A stretch of DNA of 25,553 nucleotides, from NCBI GenBank assembly GCA_004556655.1, contig SFGF01000060.1, positions 1-25,553 on the forward strand, in the 5' to 3' direction. A program made the position numbers and the translations under genes. The notes under the pieces are model-generated. The model did not search any database. It worked only from the letters and a program-made list of their open reading frames with translations, and had not been told where the DNA came from. Below, in pieces: positions 6,302-14,886 of the stretch (positions are counted from its first letter, which is position 1; each line of letters opens with the position of its first letter). The DNA is from Lachnospiraceae bacterium. Lineage in GTDB: Bacteria; Bacillota; Clostridia; Lachnospirales; Lachnospiraceae.

Positions 6302-7063
6302 ATGCTGACAAAACGTATTATTCCCTGTCTGGATGTTAATAATGGACGGGTAGTAAAAGGTGTAAATTTTGTAAATCTTCAGGATGCAGGAGACCCTGTG
6401 GCAGTGGCGAAAGCTTATGATGAGGCCGGAGCTGATGAAGTGGTGTTTCTGGATATTACTGCTTCCTCAGATAACCGGAATACAGTGGTGGATATGGTGC
6501 GTAAAGTGGCAGCTAATGTATTTATCCCATTTACTGTGGGCGGCGGAATTCGTACTGTTGATGATTTTAAACTGTTGTTGCGGGAAGGAGCAGATAAGAT
6601 ATCTATTAATTCTTCTGCAATCAACCGGCCGGAGCTGATTCACGAGGCAGCTTTGAAGTTCGGAAGCCAGTGTGTGGTAGTAGCTATTGATGCAAAGTTA
6701 CGTGAAGACGGCAGTGGATGGAATGTATACAAAAACGGTGGAAGAATCGATGTAGGACTTGATGCAGTAGAGTGGGCGAAAAAAGCGGAAGCATTGGGTG
6801 CCGGAGAGATTCTTCTTACCAGTATGGATGGAGACGGAACAAAGGCCGGATATGATCTGAAGCTTACCAGGGCGATTGCCGATGCGGTTTCTATCCCGGT
6901 GATTGCTTCCGGAGGAGCCGGCAAACTGGAGCATTTTTATGATGCGCTTACAGAAGGAGGAGCCGATGCGGCGCTTGCAGCTTCGCTGTTTCATTATAAA
7001 GAATTGGAGATTAAAGAAGTAAAAACATATCTAGAGGACCGGGGATTGCCGGTTCGGCTGTAG
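6302..7063 (+). CDS. hisF: Imidazole glycerol phosphate synthase, cyclase subunit
   Basis: HisF condenses PRFAR with ammonia from HisH to make imidazole glycerol phosphate and AICAR, linking histidine and purine synthesis. The 253-residue length is standard for this (beta/alpha)8 barrel. The catalytic aspartates are D11 in CLDVNNGR and D130 in VVAIDAK. Phosphate-binding glycine motifs GGGIRT and ASGGAGK are present. GGAGG at the end of hisH serves as its ribosome binding site. It is followed after 22 bp by ung. Confidence 0.96.
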   Translation: MLTKRIIPCLDVNNGRVVKGVNFVNLQDAGDPVAVAKAYDEAGADEVVFLDITASSDNRNTVVDMVRKVAANVFIPFTVGGGIRTVDDFKLLLREGADKISINSSAINRPELIHEAALKFGSQCVVVAIDAKLREDGSGWNVYKNGGRIDVGLDAVEWAKKAEALGAGEILLTSMDGDGTKAGYDLKLTRAIADAVSIPVIASGGAGKLEHFYDALTEGGADAALAASLFHYKELEIKEVKTYLEDRGLPVRL

Positions 7064-7085
7064 ACGGAAAGAAAGGTGAGAAAAG

Positions 7086-7760
7086 ATGCCTCCGATATCG
7101 GGTGCGTGGGCGGAAGCTCTAAGCGGAGAGTTTCATAAGCCATATTATAGAAAGTTATTTAAGACCGTGGGGGAAGAATATGCTGCACATAAAATATATC
7201 CGGCAGGAGATGATATTTTCAATGCATTTCATATGACACCCTTGGAAAAAGTTAAAGTTGTGATTCTGGGACAGGATCCTTATCATGGGGATGGTCAGGC
7301 ACATGGACTATGTTTTTCTGTAAAGCCGGATGTGGAAATTCCTCCGTCATTGATGAATATATACAAAGAACTGGAAGATGATTTGGGATGTTGTATTCCC
7401 AATAATGGATATCTGGAGAAATGGGCAAGACAGGGAGTGCTTCTGCTGAATACAGTGCTTACCGTACGTGCCCATCAGGCCAATTCTCATCGGGGGATTG
7501 GCTGGGAAGAGTTCACGGATGCTGCGATCCAGGTCCTGGCGAAGCAGGATAGACCGATGGTTTTCATTCTTTGGGGACGTCCGGCACAGATGAAGAAGTC
7601 TATGCTCAACCCAGAGAGACATCTGATTCTGGAAGCGCCCCATCCCAGTCCGCTTTCGGCATACAGAGGTTTTTTTGGGAGCAGACCTTTCAGTAAGACC
7701 AATGAATATCTGGTCAGTCATGGTCTTGGGCCGATTGACTGGCAGATTGAGAATCGATAA
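7086..7760 (+). CDS. ung: Uracil-DNA glycosylase (family 1)
   Basis: Ung removes uracil from DNA and starts base excision repair. The 224-residue protein has the water-activating motif GQDPYHGDGQAHGLCFS (D64, H67), LLLNTVLTVRAHQANSH, and the minor-groove loop HPSPLSAYRGFFG (H186). Length is typical. The ATG at 7086 is preceded by AAAGGTGAG. It lies within the hisHF-to-VOC run of genes and overlaps neither neighbour. There is no obvious functional link to the histidine genes; co-transcription is suggested only by spacing. Confidence 0.96.
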   Translation: MPPISGAWAEALSGEFHKPYYRKLFKTVGEEYAAHKIYPAGDDIFNAFHMTPLEKVKVVILGQDPYHGDGQAHGLCFSVKPDVEIPPSLMNIYKELEDDLGCCIPNNGYLEKWARQGVLLLNTVLTVRAHQANSHRGIGWEEFTDAAIQVLAKQDRPMVFILWGRPAQMKKSMLNPERHLILEAPHPSPLSAYRGFFGSRPFSKTNEYLVSHGLGPIDWQIENR

Positions 7761-7775
7761 AAGGCAGGAAATGTA

Positions 7776-9404
7776 ATGGGTAATGAAAAAAGTAATGGAT
7801 TAGTAAAAAATGCCTCATTTTTGATGATGGCAACTTTGATTTCGAGAATCATCGGTCTCCTTTATAAGAGTCCGTTGAGTACGGTAGTCGGTAATGTGGG
7901 AATGGGATACTATGGATATGCCAGCAATGTATACGTAATTCTTCTTCTTATTTCTTCTTACAGTATACCGATGGCAGTATCGAAGGTAGTCTCAGAACGT
8001 CTCGCACTCAGGCAATACAGAAATGCGCAGAAAGTATTTCATGGTGCTCTGATTTATGCTGTGGTAGTGGGAGGAGCGGCAGCTTTGGTTGCATTTTTCC
8101 TCGGGAAATATCTTCTTCCGGTAAACCAGCAGGAAGCTCTGTTAGCACTTCGTATGCTGGCACCTACGATTTTTCTGTCGGCTATTCTTGGTGTTCTGAG
8201 AGGATTTTTTCAGGCACATAATACTATGCTTCCCACGTCTATTTCTCAGATTATTGAACAGATCGCAAATGCCATCGTCAGTGTGGGAGCTGCGTGGCTA
8301 TTGATTAAAAGCTTTGGTAAAGATGAAACCTCCAGTGCGATCTATGGAGCAGCAGGCGGTACCCTGGGAACCGGTGCGGGAGTACTGGCAGGTCTGCTTT
8401 TCATGTTGTTGGTGTATGCAATCAATAGAAAGCATATCCGCAGGCAAGTAGAACATGATCATCATACCCATGAAGAAAGTATGATGGGCGTTCTGAAAAT
8501 TATCTTTCTGATGGTTACGCCTATTATTTTCAATACTTTTGTCTATAATGCCAGCAGTTATCTGGATTCTAAAATATTTTCTGATATTCTGGCTTTTAAA
8601 GGAATCAGTGATGAAATTGTCAGCGGTCAGTGGGGAGAATATAGTAACTATTATATTTCTATGATTAATATTCCGCTGGCGCTTTCCAGTGCAACATCTT
8701 CTGCCATGATGCCGGAGATTGCCAGTCTGTATATTACGAAAAACTATGACAAAGCTAACAGTAAAATTAATGAAGGGGTACAGCTTACCATGTTTCTTTG
8801 TATCCCGGCAGCGGTAGGGCTTGCAGTTCTGGCATTCCCGATCATGAAGCTTTTGTTCCCAAAGAGCAGTGATCTTTCAGGAATTCTTCTTGCAGCAGGA
8901 TCTGTGACAGTTATTTTCTCAGCACTTTCTACCATTACTAATGGGGTACTGCAGGCTATCGGACAAGCAAAGCTTCCCCTCAGGAACTCTGCGATTTCTT
9001 TGGGGCTGAATCTAGTGACGGTTGCATTGTGTTCTTTCTTTTTCCCGTCAATGGGAGTATTTTCTGTACTGCTGGCAAGTCTGGTATTTGCAGTATGTAT
9101 GTGTGTCCTGAACGCGATGTCTCTGAAAAAATTCCTGGGACATAAGAATGATTTTGTTAATGGATATGGAAAACCGTTGGTTGCTTCTGCAGGAATGGGT
9201 GTGGTTGCCTGGATCACATATTATGGGCTGCACCTGCTGATTCCGGTGCGTATCATTTGTCTTGGAGTGGCGGTTGTGCTGGCAGTGTTGGTTTATATGA
9301 TTCTTTATGTGATCGTGACGAAGACGACTGCAGAACAGCTCAGAAAATTCCCAATGGGTAATTATATGGTGAAAGTGCTTCGAAAGCTGCATGTACTTCA
9401 TTGA
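7776..9404 (+). CDS. SpoVB/YtgP-like polysaccharide or lipid flippase (MOP superfamily)
   Basis: The 542-residue protein is strongly hydrophobic, with about 14 predicted membrane helices. It starts with the KNASFLMMATLISRIIGLLY segment characteristic of the putative polysaccharide biosynthesis and lipid II flippase family (SpoVB, YtgP, MurJ-related). These proteins move lipid-linked sugar or peptidoglycan precursors across the membrane. A cytoplasmic His-rich loop (EHDHHTHEES) lies at about residues 227-236. The start at 7776 has a modest GCAGGA site. Whether it acts in cell-wall growth (YtgP role) or sporulation cortex (SpoVB role) cannot be decided here. Confidence 0.85.
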   Translation: MGNEKSNGLVKNASFLMMATLISRIIGLLYKSPLSTVVGNVGMGYYGYASNVYVILLLISSYSIPMAVSKVVSERLALRQYRNAQKVFHGALIYAVVVGGAAALVAFFLGKYLLPVNQQEALLALRMLAPTIFLSAILGVLRGFFQAHNTMLPTSISQIIEQIANAIVSVGAAWLLIKSFGKDETSSAIYGAAGGTLGTGAGVLAGLLFMLLVYAINRKHIRRQVEHDHHTHEESMMGVLKIIFLMVTPIIFNTFVYNASSYLDSKIFSDILAFKGISDEIVSGQWGEYSNYYISMINIPLALSSATSSAMMPEIASLYITKNYDKANSKINEGVQLTMFLCIPAAVGLAVLAFPIMKLLFPKSSDLSGILLAAGSVTVIFSALSTITNGVLQAIGQAKLPLRNSAISLGLNLVTVALCSFFFPSMGVFSVLLASLVFAVCMCVLNAMSLKKFLGHKNDFVNGYGKPLVASAGMGVVAWITYYGLHLLIPVRIICLGVAVVLAVLVYMILYVIVTKTTAEQLRKFPMGNYMVKVLRKLHVLH

Positions 9405-9423
9405 ATAATAAGTGGTGAGTAAA

Positions 9424-9900
9424 ATGGATAGGAAATATAAAAAGGCTTTGGACTCACAGACAGAACAGACCTATCTGATGCGTCCGTGTTATCTGAATGG
9501 TTATGGAAATCTGTTCGGTGGTCAGTTGATGAGCTGGATTGATGAGATTGCCAGTATAGTGGCTATGCGTCATAGTGAATCGGATATTACTACTGCAGCA
9601 ATAGACAATCTGAACTTCAAACAGGGCGCAACGATTAACGATGTGATTGTCTTACGGGGAAAAATTACTTATGTAGGACGGACTTCGATGGAAGTGAGGG
9701 TGGACACCTATGTGGAGAGCCGTCATGGAATCCGTAAAGTAATTAATCGCGCCTACGTGGTTATGGTAGCTGTAGATGAAAATCATCATCCGGTTGAAGT
9801 ACCGGGACTTCTCGTAGAAACGGAAAGTGAAAAAGCCGAATGGGAAGGCGGAGAAAAGAGATATAAACTACGTAAGCAGAGAAGAGTGGAAGGATTCTAA
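9424..9900 (+). CDS. Hotdog-fold acyl-CoA thioesterase
   Basis: This 158-residue protein resembles the YciA/BACH acyl-CoA hydrolase family. It has the early RPCYLNGYGNLFGGQLMSWIDEIAS block, in which the Asn, the GG pair and the Asp of WIDE are the usual active-site features. A later NFKQGATINDVIVLRGKITYVGRTSMEV strand pair is also typical. It would hydrolyse acyl-CoA to free acid and CoA; the chain-length preference is unknown. I chose the ATG at 9424 because GGTGAG (9414-9419) lies just before it; the GTG at 9412 overlaps that site. It follows the flippase by 19 bp. Confidence 0.87.
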   Translation: MDRKYKKALDSQTEQTYLMRPCYLNGYGNLFGGQLMSWIDEIASIVAMRHSESDITTAAIDNLNFKQGATINDVIVLRGKITYVGRTSMEVRVDTYVESRHGIRKVINRAYVVMVAVDENHHPVEVPGLLVETESEKAEWEGGEKRYKLRKQRRVEGF

Positions 9901-9920
9901 AGAATACGGAGGTGCTTATC

Positions 9921-10262
9921 ATGTTGGAGATAGGAGCTATTGTCTGGGGGGTAAAAGATGTTTTCCGTGCTGTTGAATTTTGGAGTGCAGCTCTGGATTA
10001 CAAACTTAAGTATCCCGCTTCGGAAGGCTGGGCAATCCTGATTCCTAAAAATGGAAACGGGATTCAGATTTCACTCAATAAGATTTCGTCACCGAAGGCG
10101 AAAAGACATCATATCGATTTGTTTACAGATAATCAGGAACGGGAAGTGGAACGATTGCTTGCTCTGGGTGCAACACGCAAAGAGTGGAGATATGAAGAAA
10201 ACTGTGATTATGTGGTTCTTCAGGATCCGGATGGAAACCCGTTTTGTGTTGTACAGAGATAA
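9921..10262 (+). CDS. VOC (glyoxalase/bleomycin-resistance) family protein
   Basis: This 113-residue single-domain protein has the vicinal-oxygen-chelate pattern: GAIVWGVKDVFRAVEFWSAALDY at the start, HHIDLFTDN in the middle and a C-terminal LQDPDGNPFCVVQR strand. Members bind a metal and may be lyases, dioxygenases or drug-binding proteins; the substrate cannot be predicted. GGAGGT (9908-9913) fixes the ATG at 9921 instead of the in-frame ATG at 9912, which falls within that site. It is the last gene of the hisH run and faces the convergent activase gene. Confidence 0.85.
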   Translation: MLEIGAIVWGVKDVFRAVEFWSAALDYKLKYPASEGWAILIPKNGNGIQISLNKISSPKAKRHHIDLFTDNQEREVERLLALGATRKEWRYEENCDYVVLQDPDGNPFCVVQR

Positions 10263-10303
10263 TTACATTTTCTTTTGTAGTGATTACTATTGTAAGAAAA
10301 GTG

Positions 10304-10347
10304 AGGGTGCCGCTTAATCATTGATTTAGATGATTTTGCGACACCCT
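10304..10347. terminator. Bidirectional terminator between convergent genes
   Basis: AGGGTG (10304-10309) pairs with CACCCT (10342-10347), then CGC (10311-10313) with GCG (10338-10340) across a small mismatch, and inner AATCAT with ATGATT completes a long hairpin. Plus-strand Ts are few (TTTG), but the minus strand continues into CACTTTTCTT. It plausibly serves both the VOC gene and the 1416-codon gene. Confidence 0.65.
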
Positions 10348-10377
10348 TTGTCAATTCTTGTAAAACAAAATGTGATG

Positions 10378-13300
10378 TTACATATTCTTCATGGCTGTTG
10401 AAAGCATCAATTTGATTCGGTTCAGCTGGTTTACTTCGGAGGCACCAGGATCATAGTCAATAGCCACGATATTGGCATCCGGATGAGTTCTGCGGATTGC
10501 CTTGATTACACCTTTTCCTACGATATGGTTCGGCAGGCAGGCAAATGGCTGAGTACATACAATGTTTTTTGTTCCTCCGTGAATCAGCTCCATCATTTCT
10601 CCTGTAAGGAACCAGCCTTCACCGGTCTGATTACCCATGGAAACAATGGGTGCTGCCATTTTTGCCAGATCTTCAATTTTTGCAGGTGGGTCAAAATGGC
10701 GGCTCTTTTTAAATTCTTCCGTTGCAGCACTTCGTAGCCAATTGATCGCAGCAATTCCTGCATTGCCTGTGATCGCAGAGGTTTTCTTAAATCCAAGCTT
10801 TTCATGCTTGAAGTTCTGGTTGTAGAAACAGTAGCACATAAAGTCGATCAGATCAGGTACAACAGCCTCTGCACCTTCTTTTTCCAGAAGTTCTGCCAGA
10901 TAGTTATTGGCAGCAGGAAGGAATTTTACCAGGATTTCACCTACGATACCAACTCTTGGCTTTTTCATATCTTCATGAATCGGCAGATGATCGAAATCAC
11001 GGATCATGGTACGGCAGATCTGTTTGAATCGGGTATGGCTCAGATGCTTACCGGATACAAAATCGATACAGATTTTTTCCCATTTTTTATGTAAGCGGTT
11101 TGCGGAACCTTTTTTTATCTCATAGGGACGCATACGATAGAGACATTTCATCAGAATATCCCCAAAGATACATCCATAGGCCAGACGAACAGCAAGACCC
11201 GGTGTGATCTTGAAGCCCGGATTACTTTCCAGTCCACTCAGATTGATGGAGATGACAGGAATGTGTCCCATTCCGGCTTTCTTTAGAGCACGACGAATGA
11301 ATCCGATATAGTTGGATGCACGGCAGCCGCCACCTGTCTGGGACATGATGATAGCTATTCTGTTCAGATCGTATTTTCCGGAAAGAAGAGCCTGCATGAT
11401 CTGTCCTACAACCATCAGAGAAGGATAGCATGCATCGTTATTTACATATTTGAGTCCTACGTCTACCGCCTCTTTATTATCATTAGGAAGAACTTCCAGT
11501 GTATATCCGCTTGCGTTGAATCCTGCCTGCAGAATATTAAAATGAATCGGTGACATCTGAGGGCAGAGAATCGTGTAATTTTTACGCATTTCTTCGGTAA
11601 ATGATACTTTTTCAATAGAGGACGGATGAATGGTCCGTTTTTCTTTCATTTTTTCTCTGGTGCGGATAGCAGCAATCAGTGAACGTACACGAATTCTGGC
11701 AGCCCCCAGGTTGTTTACCTCATCAATTTTCAGACAGGTATAGATTTTACCGCTGTCTGACAGAATTTCCTGAACTTCATCGGTTGTTACAGCATCCAGA
11801 CCGCAGCCAAAAGAGTTTAACTGGATCAGGTCAAGATCCTCTCTTTCTTTTACAAAGTTTGCAGCAGCATACAATCGGGTATGATACATCCACTGGTCAT
11901 TGACACGAAGCGGACGCTCCAGGGGAGCTAGGTGCGAAACGGAGTCTTCGGTAAGTACGGCAATTCCATAGGAATTGATCATCTCCGGAATACCATGGTG
12001 AATTTCCGGGTCAATATGGTAGGGACGGCCGGCAAGTACGATTCCTCTTCGTCCAGTCTCTTCCATATACTTGAGCGTTTCTTCTCCTTTGCGGCGAATA
12101 TCATTTCTCATATGTTCCATTTCGACCCAGGCAGCATGAGCAGCAGCAGCGACTTCTTCTTTCGGAATATCGGAAAATTCTTCAATCAGCCGATTGGTAG
12201 CAGTTTCTTCGCTGGTAAGGGCCAGGAAGGGGTTCTTAAATACGATGGACGGATCATTCAGTTCGTCTACATTATTTTTAATATTTTCCGCATAGGAAGT
12301 AACGATTGGGCAGTTGTAATGGTTCACTGCATCGGGGAATTCCGTACGTTCATAAGGGATACAGGGATAAAAAATGAATTTGACACCCTGTTTTAACAGC
12401 CAGGTCACATGACCGTGTGCCAGTTTGGCCGGATAACATTCGGACTCACTGGGGATGGATTCGATACCCAGTTCATAGATTTTACGGGTGGAAGTCGGGG
12501 AGAGTACCACCTGATACTTCAGTTTTGTGAAGAAAGTAAACCAGAACGGGTAATTCTCGAACATATTCAGAACCCGGGGAATACCTACCTGTCCACGGAC
12601 AGCCTTATCAGCTTCCAAAGGAGTGTAACCAAATATCTTTTTATATTTATAATCAAACAGATTCGGGATATTGTCCTTATTTTTCTGCTTTCCGATGCCG
12701 CGCTCACAACGGTTTCCGCTGATATACTGGCGTCCGCCGGAGAAACGGTTGATGGTCAGACGGCAGGAGTTGGTACATCCTTTGCAGTTTGCCATGCTGG
12801 TGGTGTATTTCAGCTCATTGATTTTTTCAATGGGGAGCATGGTTGTTTCTTTTCCATCTTCATGACGCTCTCTGGCAATCAAAGCTGCTCCGAAGGCACC
12901 CATGATACCTGCGATATCCGGTCGGATCGCTTCACAGTTGGCGATTTTCTCAAAGCTTCGGAGTACTGCGTCATTATAGAAAGTACCGCCCTGTACAACG
13001 ATCTGTTTTCCAAGTTCGGAAGCATCGGAAACCTTGATAACCTTGTACAGCGCATTTTTGATTACAGAATAGGCGAGTCCGGCAGAAATATCGGCAACAG
13101 ATGCGCCTTCTTTCTGCGCCTGTTTTACTTTGGAATTCATAAATACTGTGCATCGGGTACCAAGATCGATGGGGTTTTCAGCAAATAAAGCGGCTTTTGC
13201 AAAATCCTGTACACTGTAGTTCAGGGATTTTGCAAATGTTTCAATAAAAGAACCGCAGCCGGAGGAGCAGGCTTCATTCAGCTGTACGCTGTCAACCGTA

Positions 13301-14628
13301 TGGTTTTTGATTTTGATACATTTCATATCCTGACCACCGATGTCAAGAATACAGTCTACATCCGGATTGAAAAACGCAGCTGCATAGTAATGAGAAACGG
13401 TCTCAACCTCTCCCTCATCCAGAAGAAGAGCAGCTTTGATCAACGCCTCACCGTATCCTGTGGAACAGGAGTAGGCGATACGTGCAGTATCAGGAAGTTT
13501 GCTGTAAATATCCTGTATGGCACGGATCGTTGTAGCCAGAGGACTTCCGTTGTTGTTGCTGTAAAATGAATATAAAAGAGAACCGTCTTCTCCTACGAGA
13601 GCAGCTTTGGTGGTTGTAGAACCAGCATCAATACCCAGGAAACAGTTTCCTTCGTAAGTATCCAGATCGGCAGTTGCCACATTATATTGAATCTGTCTTT
13701 CATTGAAGGCATCATAGTCTTCCTGAGAAGCAAAGAGGGGCTCCATACGGGCTACTTCAAAATCCAGTTTGACAGAATTGGTCAGTCTGTCTTTCATCTC
13801 AGTCAGAGAAACGGTAACATTTTCTTTTGCGTTCAATGCAGAACCGATTGCAGCAAAAAGGTGAGAATTTTCAGGAACAATCGTGTGTTCTTCGTCGAGT
13901 TTTAAAGTACGGATAAAAGCCTGCTTCAATTCAGAAAGAAAATGAAGAGGTCCTCCAAGAAATGCAATGTGACCGCGAATCGGTTTTCCACAGGCAAGTC
14001 CGCTTATGGTCTGATTGACAACAGCCTGGAAAATGGAGGCGGAAAGGTCTTCTTTTGTTGCGCCTTCATTGATCAGAGGCTGAATATCCGATTTGGCAAA
14101 TACACCGCAGCGGGCTGCGATCGGATAAAGTGCTTTGTAGTTTTTGGCGTATTCATTTAATCCGGCAGCATCTGTCTGAAGAAGAGAGGCCATCTGGTCA
14201 ATAAAAGAACCGGTACCACCGGCACAGATGCCGTTCATTCGCTGCTCGATGTTACCGCCTTCAAAATAAATAATTTTTGCATCCTCACCGCCAAGCTCGA
14301 TGGCTACGTCTGTTTTTGGGGCAAATTCCTGGAGAGAGGAAGATACGGCAATAACCTCCTGAACGAAGGGTACTTCCAGATGATTGGCAAGCGCCAGCCC
14401 GCCGGAACCGGTGATCACAGGATGAACGGTCAGTTCGCCCAGCTGTTTTTCGGCTTTTCCGAGAAGATCCGCCAGGGTTTCCTGAATATTGGCAAAATGA
14501 CGCTCATAATCAGCAAAAAGAAGCTCATGGGCTTCATTCAAGATTGCAATCTTAACCGTTGTGGAACCGATATCGATCCCCAATGTATATGTATGATTTG
14601 TGTTTCCTGCAGCAGTAATAACTGCCAC
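10378..14628 (-). CDS. Giant acyl-CoA dehydratase activase-related iron-sulfur ATPase
   Basis: The ORF encodes up to 1416 residues. Two BadF/BcrA-type ASKHA ATPase domains are visible. The first (about 14-270) has GIDIGSTTVK and C135 in NGICAGGTGSF. The second (about 328-590) has GIDAGSTTTK, and C454 and C458 in CSSGCGSF. A Cys-rich stretch follows (C615, C618, C622, C641), then a DUF2229-like region (about 683-900). The C-terminal part (about 1015-1416) recalls the HgdB/BcrC-like dehydratase component. The family is annotated as CoA-substrate-specific activase; known small relatives inject ATP-driven low-potential electrons into 2-hydroxyacyl-CoA dehydratases. The role of the fused form is unknown. 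The GTG at 14628 overlaps its own GGAGG, so the true start may be a few codons downstream. It is monocistronic. Confidence 0.85.
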   Translation of the reverse strand: MAVITAAGNTNHTYTLGIDIGSTTVKIAILNEAHELLFADYERHFANIQETLADLLGKAEKQLGELTVHPVITGSGGLALANHLEVPFVQEVIAVSSSLQEFAPKTDVAIELGGEDAKIIYFEGGNIEQRMNGICAGGTGSFIDQMASLLQTDAAGLNEYAKNYKALYPIAARCGVFAKSDIQPLINEGATKEDLSASIFQAVVNQTISGLACGKPIRGHIAFLGGPLHFLSELKQAFIRTLKLDEEHTIVPENSHLFAAIGSALNAKENVTVSLTEMKDRLTNSVKLDFEVARMEPLFASQEDYDAFNERQIQYNVATADLDTYEGNCFLGIDAGSTTTKAALVGEDGSLLYSFYSNNNGSPLATTIRAIQDIYSKLPDTARIAYSCSTGYGEALIKAALLLDEGEVETVSHYYAAAFFNPDVDCILDIGGQDMKCIKIKNHTVDSVQLNEACSSGCGSFIETFAKSLNYSVQDFAKAALFAENPIDLGTRCTVFMNSKVKQAQKEGASVADISAGLAYSVIKNALYKVIKVSDASELGKQIVVQGGTFYNDAVLRSFEKIANCEAIRPDIAGIMGAFGAALIARERHEDGKETTMLPIEKINELKYTTSMANCKGCTNSCRLTINRFSGGRQYISGNRCERGIGKQKNKDNIPNLFDYKYKKIFGYTPLEADKAVRGQVGIPRVLNMFENYPFWFTFFTKLKYQVVLSPTSTRKIYELGIESIPSESECYPAKLAHGHVTWLLKQGVKFIFYPCIPYERTEFPDAVNHYNCPIVTSYAENIKNNVDELNDPSIVFKNPFLALTSEETATNRLIEEFSDIPKEEVAAAAHAAWVEMEHMRNDIRRKGEETLKYMEETGRRGIVLAGRPYHIDPEIHHGIPEMINSYGIAVLTEDSVSHLAPLERPLRVNDQWMYHTRLYAAANFVKEREDLDLIQLNSFGCGLDAVTTDEVQEILSDSGKIYTCLKIDEVNNLGAARIRVRSLIAAIRTREKMKEKRTIHPSSIEKVSFTEEMRKNYTILCPQMSPIHFNILQAGFNASGYTLEVLPNDNKEAVDVGLKYVNNDACYPSLMVVGQIMQALLSGKYDLNRIAIIMSQTGGGCRASNYIGFIRRALKKAGMGHIPVISINLSGLESNPGFKITPGLAVRLAYGCIFGDILMKCLYRMRPYEIKKGSANRLHKKWEKICIDFVSGKHLSHTRFKQICRTMIRDFDHLPIHEDMKKPRVGIVGEILVKFLPAANNYLAELLEKEGAEAVVPDLIDFMCYCFYNQNFKHEKLGFKKTSAITGNAGIAAINWLRSAATEEFKKSRHFDPPAKIEDLAKMAAPIVSMGNQTGEGWFLTGEMMELIHGGTKNIVCTQPFACLPNHIVGKGVIKAIRRTHPDANIVAIDYDPGASEVNQLNRIKLMLSTAMKNM

Positions 14629-14685
14629 CTCCTTTACTAAAAATAAATATCTCTTATGAGTAACAGTACACTATAAAATAAGAAG

Positions 14686-14739
14686 TTCCCGGTAATTCCC
14701 GGTCGTTTCGATTATACGACAATTACTGACAGATGGCAA
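14686..14739 (-). promoter_or_regulatory. Promoter of the activase-like gene with direct repeats at the start site
   Basis: On the minus strand TTGCCA (14739-14734) precedes TATAAT (14716-14711) with a 17-bp spacer. Transcription would begin near 14704. The octamer TTCCCGGT (plus-strand reading) occurs at 14686-14693 and again at 14696-14703, a 10-bp period that covers the start site and the first 18 transcribed bases. Such placement suits a repressor binding one face of the helix, but no regulator is known. Confidence 0.65.
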
Positions 14740-14803
14740 TGTTGAAAAAATAGATTATTTTGTAAAAAAAATAAAATAATTATGAAATATCGCCTTATTC
14801 CTA

Positions 14804-14832
14804 TTGAAAAAGATTTTTTTAAACGCTATACT
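14804..14832 (+). promoter_or_regulatory. Promoter of tgt
   Basis: TTGAAA (14804-14809) and TATACT (14827-14832) are 17 bp apart. The start site would be near 14839, giving a 5' leader of about 48 nt with AAAGGTG before the tgt ATG. It is divergent from the activase promoter; the two -35 boxes are 64 bp apart. Confidence 0.72.
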
Positions 14833-14886
14833 ATAACTCACTTGTAAAAAATGAATTAGATGTTCAGGTAAAAGAAAGGTGTTCAG

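Noticed and set aside
11932..13188. Long plus-strand ORFs (154 and 259 codons) opposite the activase gene
   Set aside because: They lie antisense to well-conserved ATPase and DUF2229 regions, have skewed Phe/Ser/Ile/Cys-rich composition, and lack SD sites.
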